This document shows positions 48,802 to 60,059 of a stretch of 64,000 bases of DNA, piece after piece. Numbering within the stretch: the first letter of the stretch is position 1; every line of letters begins with the position of its first letter. The notes beneath the pieces are model-generated. The model was not told the origin of the DNA. It saw only the letters and a list, made by a program, of their open reading frames with translations, and ran no database searches. The position numbers and the translations under genes are program-made. This DNA comes from Quercus robur (Eukaryota > Streptophyta > Magnoliopsida > Fagales > Fagaceae): NCBI RefSeq assembly GCF_932294415.1, contig NC_065545.1, forward strand, positions 19,785,357-19,849,356. The letters run 5' to 3'.

Positions 48802-49436
48802 CTTGTGATCAGTGGCGGAGCCAGGATTTCAATTTAGGAGGGGCAAGATTTAAAGAAAATATTAAACAAAAAATAACCTAAAAAAAAATCAATATCAATA
48901 GCCAAACGAATAAAAAGTTGTAAACAACTATAATTGTCATACAAAATTTAATATAAATGTAAATGTAAATGTAAAATATAATTTATTTTTCATTCCAAGT
49001 TTAATTTATTGAATAGCCTTTGCTCTCTCTCTTTTCTTTTCTTTTTTTCTTTTTTTTTTTATTTTGAAATTGTTGCATAGTCACTAACAAAGTAAAAAAT
49101 TAATCTAAATACATAAAGTTTAAATATCTAATTTAATTCTTTAAATTCAATTGAGAAAATAAATCAATCAAATATGTTAAGAATATAGCAATAACCTGTA
49201 AAATTGTATATATGTATGTGAAAGTAACAAACTATCAGTTTTAATTTGCCACATAGGATAGTTGTGAAAAATATGTATAGTATTAATTGAGGTTGTAGAA
49301 TAACTTAAATGGTTGTGAATATAAATATATATTTTTTGGAGTTAAACACTAAAGTGCAGTGTATGGTATAATTATCACATTGACACACTAAAGTGCAGTG
49401 TATGGTAATTATCACGTTGACAACCTCGACAATTAA

Positions 49437-49586
49437 GGGCCCGTTTGGTACATGTGTTTAAAAATTGAAAATTGTTGTTTGAAAACATTTATAGAAATAC
49501 GTGTAGGTGAAAAAGTGCATTAAAATACGTGAAATGTTGTTTAAAAACTGAAAATGGTTGTTTAAAAACACAAACCAAACACCCCC
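49437..49586. mobile_element. 150-bp Tourist-like MITE inside the outer hAT
   Basis: GGGCCCGTTTGGTACATGTG on the left and GGGGGTGTTTGGTTTGTGTT in reverse complement on the right, with TAA on both sides (49434-49436, 49587-49589). Confidence 0.7.
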
Positions 49587-49976
49587 TAAAAGCTTAAAAA
49601 AAAGAAGTTATATTACTATGGTAACTATTAAGTGGCGTGAACCATAAAGCTTTTCCTCTTTTTATTGGGAAAAATGTCCATACATCTTCTAAAATTTGAA
49701 GCAGTGGCCGCTCTCTTAAACTTTTTTTATTGGCCAATTTATTCTATAAACTTTATATATCTGCCAAATTAGTACTTCTAGTCAGTGTACTGTCAAAACT
49801 AACGGAATGGTCACGTCGGGCACACGTAAGCTTTAAAAAAACAAACTCATAACCCATAATTTGTAACTCGCTGGATTGATGGAAAGAACAAAGAAGAGAA
49901 GCAAGGTCTGACTGGATAGAGGATAGCTTCTCTATTATCTCTTCAGGGCTCTAGAAAGTCCATTATCGCTTCCCAC

Positions 49977-50130
49977 TTGAGACCTCGAATAGCACCACAA
50001 TTTTCGGATCATCTCTCTCTCAACCCCACACCATGCAAACCTCTCTACACCTACGCACTACCCAATACCCACAACTCAAAGTCTTATTGCCACCATGAAG
50101 GGGGCGGTCATAACATAGCTACATCCCTGG
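49977..50130 (+). other. Probable captured host sequence left of the inner element
   Basis: A Pro/Ser/Thr/His-rich frame resembling an organelle-targeting leader stops being meaningful at the inner element border (50131). It may be the 5' part of the captured PPR gene whose later part lies at 54546-54775; this is inference. Confidence 0.3.
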
Positions 50131-50339
50131 TAGGGGTGACAATTTTTATCCATATCCATGAACCCACCCATTACCCACCTTATTTGGATAAGTCTTAACC
50201 CAACCCATTTGAATATTTGGGTTAAATGGGTAAAAGACCCATTTGGTTATTTAATTAGATGGGTCTAAATGAATAATCTCACTAATATCCACTAAATCCA
50301 TCTAAAATTTAAATAAACAACATAAAATCTAAATTTCTA

Positions 50340-51640
50340 GAAAATGACTACAATACCCCTGAAACTTAAAAAATGACCAAAATACTACCAAAACCCAAAA
50401 AATAACTAAAATACCCCCGAAACCCAAAATATGACCAAAATACCCCCGAAACCTAAAAAATGACCAAAATACCCCCCAAAACCTAAAAATTACCAAAATA
50501 CCCCCAAAACCAAGAAAATGACCAAAATATCCCTGAAACCAAAAAAATGACCAAAATACCCCCAAAACCCAACAAATGACCAAAATACCCCCAAAATCCA
50601 AAAAATGACCAAAATACCCCTAAAATCTAAAAATTACAAAAATACCACCAAAACCCAAAAAATGACCAAAATACCCCCGAAACCTAAAAATGACCAAAAT
50701 ACCTCCAAAACTCAAAAAATAACCAAAATACCCCTAAAACCCAAAAAATAACCAAAATACTCCCAAAACCCAAAAAATGACCAAAATACCTCTGAAACCC
50801 AAAAAATGACTAAAATACCCCTAAAACCTAAAAATAACCAAAATACCTTCAAAACCCAAAAAATGACAAAAATACCCTCGAAACCCAAAAAAGACCAAAT
50901 TTCCCCAAAACCCAAAAAATGACCAAAATACCCCCAAAACCCACAAAATGACCAAAATACCTCCAAAATCTCTAAAATGAGCAAAATACCCCCCAAAACC
51001 TCTCAAATGTCCAAAATACCCTAAAAACCCGAAAAATGACCAAAATGCTTCCTAAACCTAAAAAATGACCAAAATACCCCCTAAACCTTAAAAATGACCA
51101 AAATACCTTTGAAACCTTAAAATTACCAAAAATACCCCCAAAACCTAAAAAATGACCAAAATACCTCTGAAACCTGTAAAATGATTAAAATACCCCAAGA
51201 CCTAAAAAATGACTAAAATAACCCCAAAACCTAAAACAATGACCAAAATACCCCCAAAAACCTAAGAAAATGACCAAAATACCCCTAAAACCTAACAATT
51301 ACCAAAATACACCCTAAACCTAAAAAATTACCAAAATACTCCCTAAACCTAAAAAATTACCAAAATACTTCATGAATCTAAAAAATGACCGAAATATCTC
51401 TAAAACCTAAAAAATAACTGAAATACCCCAGAAACCTAAAAAAATTACCAAAATACCCCGAAACCTAAAAAATGATCGAAATACCCCCAAAAACCTAAAA
51501 AATGACCGAAATAACCCCAAAACCCAAAAAAATGATCAATAAAAACCCCTGAAACCCAAAATTATGACCAAAATGCCCCTAAACATGTAAGATGACCAAA
51601 ATACACCTGAAACATCTAAAATTACCGAAATAGAGGTTTC
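50340..51640. repeat. Degenerate 27-29-bp minisatellite, arm 1
   Basis: About 45 copies of a unit like GACCAAAATACCCCCAAAAC followed by CYAAAAAAT. Copies vary in the C and A runs. Reverse-frame translations read as endless GGILVIFWVLG-like peptides and are not genes. Confidence 0.88.
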
Positions 51641-54452
51641 AGGGTATTTTGGATGTTTCAAGGATATTTTTGACAAATTAAAGGTTCTAAGAGTCTTTCA
51701 TTCATTTTATAGGTTTCGAGGGAATTTTGGTAATTTTTTAGGTTTTGGGGTTATTTTGATCATCTTTTAGATTCTAAGGGTATTTTAGCCATTTTTTAGG
51801 TTACGGGGGCATTTCTGTCATCTTTTAGTTTTAGGGTTATTTCGGTAAATTTCTAGGGTTCAAAAGTATTTTGGTAATTTTTAGGTTTTGGGGTATTTCG
51901 TTCATTTTTTGGGATTCAAGGGTATTTGGTATTTTTTGAGTTTCGGGGGTATTTTGGTTTTTTTTTTTTTTTTGAGGTTTTGGGGGTATTTTGGTAATTT
52001 TTTGGGTTTCAAGGGTATTTTGGTAATTTTTAGGTTTTTGGGGTATTTTGGTCAGTTTTTGGGTTTCGGGGATATTTTGATCATTTTTTGGGTTTTGGAA
52101 GTATTTTGGTCATTTTTAGGTTTCGGGGGTATTTTGGTAATTTTTAGGTTTTGGGGGTATTTTGGTCATTTTTTGGGTTTCGGAGGTATTTTGGTCATTT
52201 TTAGGTTTTGATGGTATTTTGGTCATTTTTTTGGGTTTTGAGGATATTTTGGTCATTTTTTGGGTTTTGGGGGTATTTTGGTCATTTTTGGGTTTTGGAG
52301 GTATTTTGGTCATTTTTTAGGTTTTGGGGGGCATTTTGGTAATTTTTAGGTTTCGGCGGTATTTTGGTCACTTTTTGAGTTTTGGGAGTATTTTGGTAAT
52401 TTTTTGGGTTTTATGGGGTATTTTGGTCATTTTAGAGGTTTCATGAGTATTTTGCTAATTTTAGAGATTTTGTGGATAATTTTGGATGTCCAAGGGTATA
52501 TTGGTAATTTTGGAAGATTAGGGGTATTTGCATCATTTTAGGTATTTATGGGTATTTTGGAGGTCAAGAGGGTATTCAAGTAGTTTTAGAGGTATTTGGG
52601 TCATATTGGGTTAAATGGGTGGGTTACTAATTAAATGGGTTGGGTTGGTAATGGATAATTAATTTATATATAAACGGGTCATAAATGGATAAATGGGTAA
52701 TTATACACCCAACCCAGGGTGGCAAATGGGCAGGTTGGTCATTTTTTGGGTTTCGGAGGTATTTTGGTCATTTTTAGGTTTTGATGGTATTTTGGTCATT
52801 TTTTTGGGTTTGGAGGATATTTTGGTCATTTTTTGGGTTTTGGGGGTATTTTGGTCATTTTTGGGTTTTGGAGGTATTTTGGTCATTTTTTAGGTTTTGG
52901 GGGGCATTTTGGTAATTTTTAGGTTTCGGCGGTATTTTGGTCACTTTTTGAGTTTTGGGAGTATTTTGGTAATTTTTTGGGTTTCAGGGGGTATTTTGGT
53001 CATTTTAGAGGTTTCATGAGTATTTTGCTAATTTTAGAGATTTTGTGGATAATTTTGGATGTCCAAGGGTATATTGGTAATTTTGGAAGATTAGGGGTAT
53101 TTGCATCATTTTAGGTATTTATGGGTATTTTGGAGGTCAAGAGGGTATTCAAGTAGTTTTAGAGGTATTTGGGTCATATTGGGTTAAATGGGTGGGTTAC
53201 TAATTAAATGGGTTGGGTTGGTAATGGATAATTAATTTATATATAAACGGGTCATAAATGGATAAATGGGTAATTATACACCCAACCCAGGGTGGCAAAT
53301 GGGCAGGTTGGTCATTTTTTGGGTTTCGGAGGTATTTTGGTCATTTTTAGGTTTTGATGGTATTTTGGTCATTTTTTTGGGTTTGGAGGATATTTTGGTC
53401 ATTTTTTGGGTTTTGGGGGTATTTTGGTCATTTTTGGGTTTTGGAGGTATTTTGGTCATTTTTTAGGTTTTGGGGGGCATTTTGGTAATTTTTAGGTTTC
53501 GGCGGTATTTTGGTCACTTTTTGAGTTTTGGGAGTATTTTGGTAATTTTTTGGGTTTCAGGGGGTATTTTGGTCATTTTAGAGGTTTCATGAGTACTTTG
53601 CTAATTTTAGAGATTTTGTGGATAATTTTGGATGTCCAAGGGTATATTGGTAATTTTGGAAGATTAGGGGTATTTGCATCATTTTAGGTATTTATGGGTA
53701 TTTTGGAGGTCAAGAGGGTATTCAAGTAGTTTTAGAGGTATTTGGGTCATATTGGGTTAAATGGGTGGGTTACTAATTAAATGGGTTGGGTTGGTAATGG
53801 ATAATTAATTTATATATAAACGGGTCATAAATGGATAAATGGGTAATTATACACCCAACCCAGGGTGGCAAATGGGCAGGTTGGTCATTTTTTGGGTTTC
53901 GGAGGTATTTTGGTCATTTTTAGGTTTTGATGGTATTTTGGTCATTTTTTTGGGTTTTGAGGATATTTTGGTCATTTTTTGGGTTTTGGGGGTATTTTGG
54001 TCATTTTTGGGTTTTGGAGGTATTTTGGTCATTTTTTAGGTTTTGGGGGGCATTTTGGTAATTTTTAGGTTTCGGCGGTATTTTGGTCATTTTTTGAGTT
54101 TTGGGAGTATTTTGGTAATTTTTTGGGTTTCAGGGGGTATTTTGGTCATTTTAGAGGTTTCATGAGTACTTTGCTAATTTTAGAGATTTTGTGGATAATT
54201 TTGGATGTCCAAGGGTATATTGGTAATTTTGGAAGATTAGGGGTATTTGCATCATTTTAGGTATTTATGGGTATTTTGGAGGTCAAGAGGGTATTCAAGT
54301 AGTTTTAGAGGTATTTGGGTCATATTGGGTTAAATGGGTGGGTTACTAATTAAATGGGTTGGGTTGGTAATGGATAATTAATTTATATATAAACGGGTCA
54401 TAAATGGATAAATGGGTAATTATACACCCAACCCAGGGTGGCAAATGGGCGG
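51641..54452. repeat. Same minisatellite in inverted orientation, arm 2
   Basis: From about 51641 the unit appears as its reverse complement, GGTATTTTGGTCATTTTTTG followed by GGTTTTGGG, so the two arms form a large imperfect inverted repeat centred near 51640. Confidence 0.85.
52162..54452. repeat. 573-bp higher-order tandem repeat, four copies
   Basis: Units start at about 52162, 52735, 53308 and 53881. Each includes minisatellite copies, then a more unique part (GGATAATTTTGGATGTCCAA), then the element terminus (GGGTGGCAAATGGGCAGG) fused straight back into the minisatellite. Copies differ at only a handful of sites, so the amplification is recent compared with the degenerate base repeat. 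Confidence 0.9.
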
Positions 54453-54574
54453 GTTGGGTCATAAATTGATAAATGGGTAATTATACACCCAACCCATCTA
54501 TGACCCAACCCATTTATGACCCAACCCGCCCATTTGCCACCCCTACAGCCAGGGATCCACTCCAATGAGCAAAT

Positions 54575-54775
54575 GATGAACGACGATTAGCTTAAAAATG
54601 AAAATGAGAGTGACCCACCAAATGTTGATTTGATGGGTTTGTGTGGGGAGGGCAACATTGAACAAGTTGTGGAGTATATGGGTCAAGGTGTTAGCGTTGA
54701 TTATGATGTTTTCTGTGCATTGTTGGGTTCGTGTGGGGATTTCAAGTTGGTAAGAGGGTTAATGTGTTCTTGAAA
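54575..54775 (+). pseudogene. PPR-protein gene fragment captured by the MULE
   Basis: In one frame from 54613 the translation reads NVDLMGLCGEGNIEQVVEYM then GQGVSVDYDVFCALLGSCGD, with the helical spacing of the region before the PPR tract in DYW-class pentatricopeptide repeat proteins such as the At2g15690 and At2g25580 group. A stop precedes it near 54583 and the fragment runs into the right TIR. Family assignment from memory of conserved wording. Too short to be functional. Confidence 0.6.
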
Positions 54776-55429
54776 TGTTCTTTGTCAATCTGGTCAGACT
54801 TGGCTTCTCTCCTTTCCATCAATCCAGTGGGTTACAAATTAAAGGGCATGAGTTTGTTTTTTTTAAGCTCACGTGTGTCTCACGTGACCATTCCATTAGT
54901 TTTGACAGTACACTGACTAGAAGTACTAATTTGGTAGATATGTAAAGTTTATGGAATAAATTGGCCAATAAAAAAATTTAGGGGTGCTTTGGCCACTACT
55001 TCAAAGTTTAGGAGATATTCCCCTTTTATTTTTGGGTGTCAGGGCTGTTTTTCTATAATTGTACAAGCTACTATTTTTTTTTTTTTTCCTATGTCAGGCA
55101 AAGCATTTAAGAAAGGAACATAGATGCTATAATACCCATGGGACTTTTCAGGAGGAGTCCCCCTTGCCCCCCTTAGCTCCGCCCCTGCTTGTGATTGTTA
55201 TATATAAAAATGATTTCACTCTATAAGCTGTACAATGTTGCTTTGTTAATTTAAACATTTCTACAAACAGCTTGATGCAAAAATAATTTATAGTTTGAAT
55301 GAGCCTTGTTGACACTAAGTTTAATTGAAACTTTTGAAAATGAATAATTTAATTTAAAACTAATTCTAAAATGTGGTACTTAAAATGTAATTCATCCTAA
55401 ACATAATTGAAGAACAACAAAAAATCTAA

Positions 55430-56012
55430 TTAAGCATTGACTTCGTCCTTTGTCAAACACGATTCTTCAAGAACGCCGGCAAGAAAATTCATCTCCTTCA
55501 ACTTCTCATCCAAATTTCCACCATTACTTCTCAAATACTTAATGGGTTTTTCCAAGAACTTGCTAACAACATCTCTGCTCATATTTTCCACCAATATGCT
55601 TTGCTCACATGTTACATCTCCTTTGATTTTTCTATTGAACTTTTGTATCTCCAATTCTATGACACTCTCTACAACTGTTTCCAACCTCTGAATTACATGA
55701 CCTACCTTTTTATCTAGCCCTTCGTGACTTTCATTCCCACCATTTGGATCAGAAAACCAGCTTTGACAATCACTCTCACTAGTATCTTTCGTCAAAGTTG
55801 GGTTTGCAACCAACTTAATTTGCTTCTCAGAGAATTCTTGGAACGTGATATTCGATGCTTCTAAATGAGTTGCTGACTAGCTGAAGATTTTTGGTTGTTG
55901 AAGCTACATTGACATGAGCTAGGCTTCTTCTCCCTGTAATGACCAAACTAGCCTTGGAAACTGGCATATTTGGATGCAACTTGATGGAACATGGCATGGG
56001 CAAGACTGCCAT
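55430..56012 (-). CDS. Unrecognised small protein gene, in two overlapping frames
   Basis: A first frame starts at ATG 56012 (MAVLPMPCSIKLHPN) and ends after 61 codons near 55827. A second, in another frame, runs from about 55875 to 55430 without its own ATG and encodes a Glu/Lys-rich, probably helical protein of about 130-150 residues. A TATA-like AT run at about 56199-56218 precedes the first ATG and a stop follows the second frame. A single-base frameshift or a short unrecognised intron would join them. No family recognised; the first frame could be an organelle leader. It borders the viral insertion upstream. Confidence 0.4.
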
Positions 56013-56334
56013 ATTTGCTTTAATTAATTACTTCTTTGCAATGGCACTTCTTGTTCTAAATTCTAATCCAATGTGTGGAGCAGAATCAGATGAGGAGATT
56101 GTAGTGGTTTGAACTTTTTGAAGTTGAACAATAGCTTTCTTTGAAAGCAAAGGAGGGGAAGAATTAATGTGATTGTGAAGAGAAAAAGGTTCTGGCTAGG
56201 TGTATATATATATATATACAAGAAATTAATTGAGTTTGTTGACTGGGTACGTACGCGTTTGGACTTTGGATTTTGATTTTTAAGAGTGGTCCATTGTCTG
56301 ACTTTTTAAGCCACAAAAATGATCAAATGTGCAT

Positions 56335-56370
<36 letters not shown>
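56013..56370 (-). promoter_or_regulatory. Upstream region of the small gene
   Basis: Contains the AT-repeat TATA-like stretch at 56199-56218 and a leader rich in CTTC; ends at an AT microsatellite (56340-56370) next to viral-derived sequence. Confidence 0.35.
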
Positions 56371-56372
<2 letters not shown>

Positions 56373-57514
56373 GTTAGAACAATGATAAGGCGGTAGAACC
56401 AGCCAAGCAGTATATATCAAAATAATTCAAAGTAAATGAAAGTAATAGTTCAAAGTAAATGAAAGCAATTTAGAATCGTCCGTTATGGCAGTAATCCGTC
56501 CAAGGTGACGATAGCAACAAGTAGAACAATGAACGTAAAACTGAAAATACTTGTTATTGAAAGTAGTACAAAACACTTACAACAGTAGTAGTAGTTAATA
56601 CAAGATCTCAGAACAAGTTGACAGTTACAAAGCTTGAATTAGTCCTAGTTACAAGGTTTGTAAAGTTACAAGATTTGTAGTGAACAAGGTAGTAGTAGTA
56701 GTAGTAGAAATAAGGAATTCTCTTTCTCAGAAGGCTTCCTAAAAGAAGGAGTTCTAAGGAAAGGAAATTCTGAAGCAAAACTTCAGTAAAACTTGTTCCA
56801 AACATAAGGGACAACCCACCTTAATAGGCAAAATTCGAAGTGAACAGTGTCATGAACAGTAACAGATGAATAGTGACAGTGAATAGTGACAGATGAATAG
56901 TGACAGGTGAATAGTGACTGAATAATAAATTTTCTTTTTTGTCTCCATATTTTGGGGAATCATCCGTAGAGTTGGAATGTGTGAAAATCTGAGAACCTAG
57001 GCCAAATAATGGGTGTCTTTAGATTCTAGACCACCTTTTAGACCATATTATTGGTACCCAAAAGAACTAATCACAAGAGACCAAAAGAAAGAAACTTTGT
57101 CATCTTGTGCCAATTGAGAGTAATTATTAGGAATCTTCAGAAGTATCATATTGGTGGGAAATAAGCTTTTAGCAGTAGTAAGTATTGAAGTTTTTTGGCC
57201 ATTGTGCAGGCCAGACAAATAGGAGAATCAAAATCTTCCACTAAATCCGGAGTATCTTGAAACAGTTCCAATTTTTCAACAACATATTCTTCAAAGCCAT
57301 TGAAGTATTTTGGCTTTTGTGCAAGCTGGACAAATAAGTAGCAACAGTCTCAAATAGTAGAAATCTCAGGAATGAACTCATTAATCAGTGGAAGGAGTAT
57401 CGGATGGATAACCATCAAAAGGATCAAAAGGGCTTTGTGGAGAATCACATCCATGATCATGGTAAATAGCATATTGATTACAGAATCCACAATATAAAAT
57501 TGGTTCTGATATCA
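56371..57514 (-). repeat. Viral-derived 1.1-kb direct repeat, copy 1
   Basis: Matches 57583-58690 in order and orientation, including TAGAACCAGCCAA, the AGTAGTAGTAGT run and GGTAAATAGCATA. Mostly non-coding with (TAG)n runs; its upper end carries a short piece of the C-terminal coding block found intact at 58569. Confidence 0.82.
57502..57514 (-). other. Possible viral primer binding site (tRNA-Met)
   Basis: On the minus strand TGATATCAGAACC differs from the usual caulimovirid/plant retroelement site TGGTATCAGAGCC by two G-to-A changes. It sits at the join between the two 1.1-kb repeats, where a circular viral genome would be opened. Confidence 0.45.
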
Positions 57515-57582
57515 TAAAGGGGGAAGGACGCACAGCTGAAGACGGAAGCACAATATAATATAATGAAAGTAATGTAAATGAA

Positions 57583-58690
57583 TAAGTTAGAGTAATAATA
57601 AGGTGGTAGAACCAGCCAAACAATATATATCAAAAATAATTCAAAGTAAATGAAAGCAATAATTCAAAGTAAATTAAAGCAATTTAGAACCATCCATTAT
57701 GGCGGTAATCCGTCCAAGGTGGCGGTAGCAACAAGTAGAACAATGAACATAAAACTGAAAATACTTGTTATTGAAAGTAGTACAAAACACTTACAATAGT
57801 AGTAGTAGTTAATACAAGATCTCAGAACAGGTTGACAGTTACAAAACTTGAACTAGTCCTAGTTACAAGGTTTGTAGAGTTACAAGGTTTGTGGTAAACA
57901 AGGTAGTAGTAGTAGTAGAAACAAGGAATTTTCTCTCTAAGAAGGCTTCCTAAGAGAAGGAGTTCTAAGAAAAGAAAATTCTGAAGGAAAAACTTAAGTA
58001 AAACTTGTTCCAAACATAAGGGACAACCCCCCTTAAATAGGTAAAATTTGGAGTGAACAGTGTCATGAACAGTAATAGATGAATAGTAACAAATGAATAG
58101 TGACTGAATAGTAAATTTTCTTTTTTGTCTCCAAATCTTGGGGAATCATCCATAGAGCTAGAATGTCTGAAAATTTGAGAACCTAGGCCAAATAATGGGT
58201 GTCTTTAGATTCTAGACCATCTTTTAGGCCATATTATTGGTGCCCAAAAGAACCAATCACAAAAAACCAAAAGAAAGAAACTTTGTCTTCTTGTGTCAAT
58301 TGGGAGTAATTATTAGGAATATTCAGAAGCATCATATTGGTGGGAAACAAGCTTCTAGTAGTAGTAAACATTGAAGCTTTTGGCCATTGTGCAGGCCAGA
58401 CAAATAGGAGAATCAAAATCTTCCGCCGAATCCGGAGTATCATGAAACAGTTCCGGATTTTCAGCTACATATTTGTCAAGGACATTGGAATATTTTGGCT
58501 TTTGTTAATAGCCAGACAGATAAAGTAGCATCAGTCTTGTAACAATAGTAACCTCAGGAATAAACTCATCAATCAGTAGAGGGAGCATCGGATGGATAAC
58601 CATCAAAAGGACCTTGTGGAGAATCACATTCATGCTCATGGTAAATAGCATACTGATTACAGAATCCACAATATAAAATTGGCTCAAACA
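57583..58690 (-). repeat. Viral-derived 1.1-kb direct repeat, copy 2
   Basis: Second copy, overlapping the C-terminal coding part of the unknown viral protein. Divergence from copy 1 is moderate, with many small indels. Confidence 0.82.
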
Positions 58691-60050
58691 TTGGAGTTTT
58701 CTCCAGGATGAGAAGACTTCTTGGATTACAATGATCAGCAATCCGCAAATGAGCAATGGCATCAGAATATGGTCTGGGACCAAAGACAGAAATCCTATCT
58801 GTGCTTCCCATGAAATGGTAATTTTTCCATAAATTTTGAGCAACATTAATAATTTGGTTATGAAAACAATTTCTCCAACATTCTGCAAGAGTAAAAGGAT
58901 CATCAAAGGACAAATGGGAATTTCCTTCAAACCATGGCCCTTGGTGAATGTGACCATTAATGAGAATGAGATGCTTTGAGGGCTGGACATTCATCCAGTT
59001 ATCTCTTTCCCATTTTGGCAATGTACTCCAACATCTGATGGAAACAAAAGGACTGTTAAATCCTTTAATAGCATCCTGAACAATTTGTGGGAGTTGGCTG
59101 GCTTGATAATGGCTTGTTAATTTTATAAACCTGATAAAGCCATATTCAAACATTTGGGAAAGCCAGTGAGGGTCCCTGTCATTATCATCATCTGAATCAT
59201 TAGCAACAAATAAACCATCATCATAATTTATCAAGAGGCCAGGAAATGGGTGTTTCTTTTCATACACTCTGAGGGTACTCTCAAAGTGTTCTTCCCAATC
59301 AAGCTGAATAAAGACATTATCACCTTCGTCTAATTCATCAGGATCAGGAATAGTGGCTATAACAAGTTTCTTGAAATACCTAAAGCATAAGTCAACAGTC
59401 CGGAACATAACCTTGTTGTTCAGAATACGAGATTGTATATCTGTTGGCAAGTTGGCAACAACACTTCTTAACATAGATTGGGTCTTAAGGCTCAATCTTG
59501 CATAATCAGTGCCCATTATAGTCATTTTATCCTTTGAATGGATATCCTATTTGCCAAAGAGTTGACTAATGTAAGAATCATTTGTAATATTTGGATGGTC
59601 AACAAGATGGCTTCTAAAAGCCTTATTTTCTGAAATAAGAATATTTCCTGGAATAAGGTTTGAAACAAGGTCATTTTCCGAAGTAAGGATTTTTTCTGAA
59701 ATAAGGTTAGCATAGTGGCTTATATAAGTTTCATTCTGAGCAGTAAGATTAACAAGGTGGATTTCGAGAGCTTGGAGGGTTTTTTCAAACAGGGAATGAT
59801 GGTTTCTAGTAAAAGTAGCGTAGAGATTATCAAGAATATATTTTATGGAATTTGGTAATTCACTGTAGACTCCATTATGAAATTGTAAGGATCTAGATAA
59901 GACTTCCTATAAAGCAATTATCATATCACCACTAGAATATGTCATTTTAGCTGGGACATATCCCAGAAGGGATGTTGATCCGCTGGCTTTTACCCCAGAT
60001 GATGCGCCTTCATGCATTGCAAAAGGTCCCGCTGGGAGTCTTTTGTTTTG
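58569..60050 (-). pseudogene. Unknown caulimovirid-associated protein
   Basis: An open frame of 318 codons from ATG 59525 to 58569 is preceded by further readable but interrupted sequence up to about 60050. I recognise no domain. It is acidic with a Cys-containing end (residues near 287-305, including CGFCNQYAIYH). Position downstream of the protease region is where some caulimovirids carry a second open frame such as a transactivator/viroplasmin, but I see no clear match. The C-terminal block recurs directly after the possible primer site at 57502. Confidence 0.5.
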
Positions 60051-60059
60051 AGAATAGTC

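Larger units (their letters stand above)
50131..54545. mobile_element. Inner hAT-like element filled with tandem repeats
   Basis: Begins TAGGGGTGACAA and, in reverse complement from the right, TAGGGGTGGCAAATGGGCGG, a known type of plant hAT terminus. An 8-bp target duplication is not evident; instead ATCCCTGG on the left and CCAGGGAT on the right are inverted. No transposase. Nearly the whole interior is minisatellite. Confidence 0.6.
49667..55023. mobile_element. Mutator-like element (Pack-MULE) nested in the outer hAT
   Basis: Long inverted repeats of about 240-250 bp: 49667-49919 and about 54785-55023, sharing blocks such as GTACTTCTAGTCAGTGTACT and CTGGATTGATGGAAAG. Flanks CTTTTTATT and CCTTTTATT may be a 9-bp duplication with one mismatch. 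Interior contains captured PPR gene sequence and a further element. Confidence 0.82.
48810..55187. mobile_element. Outer hAT element, 6.4 kb with nested insertions
   Basis: Left end CAGTGGCGGAGCCAGGATTT; right end in reverse complement CAGGGGCGGAGCTAAGGGGG. The octamer CTTGTGAT flanks both sides (48802-48809 and 55188-55195). No transposase of its own; about 1.0 kb remains once the inner insertions are subtracted. Confidence 0.88.

Noticed and set aside
50329-54039. Many open frames of 60-110 codons on both strands reading GGILVIFWV or TKIPPKPKN peptides
   Set aside because: They are translations of the 27-29-bp minisatellite and repeat with it every 573 bp; no start context or non-repeat content.
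50340-54452. Regular short repeats with spacers, superficially CRISPR-like
   Set aside because: Units are contiguous and degenerate, with no unique spacers, in a eukaryotic transposon.
56371-58690. LTRs of an LTR retrotransposon
   Set aside because: Only about 70 bp separates the two repeats, the primer-like site is not next to a repeat end in the expected way, and neighbouring proteins are caulimovirid in type.
58505-58990. 161-codon minus-strand frame
   Set aside because: Out-of-phase shadow of the longer 318-codon viral frame.
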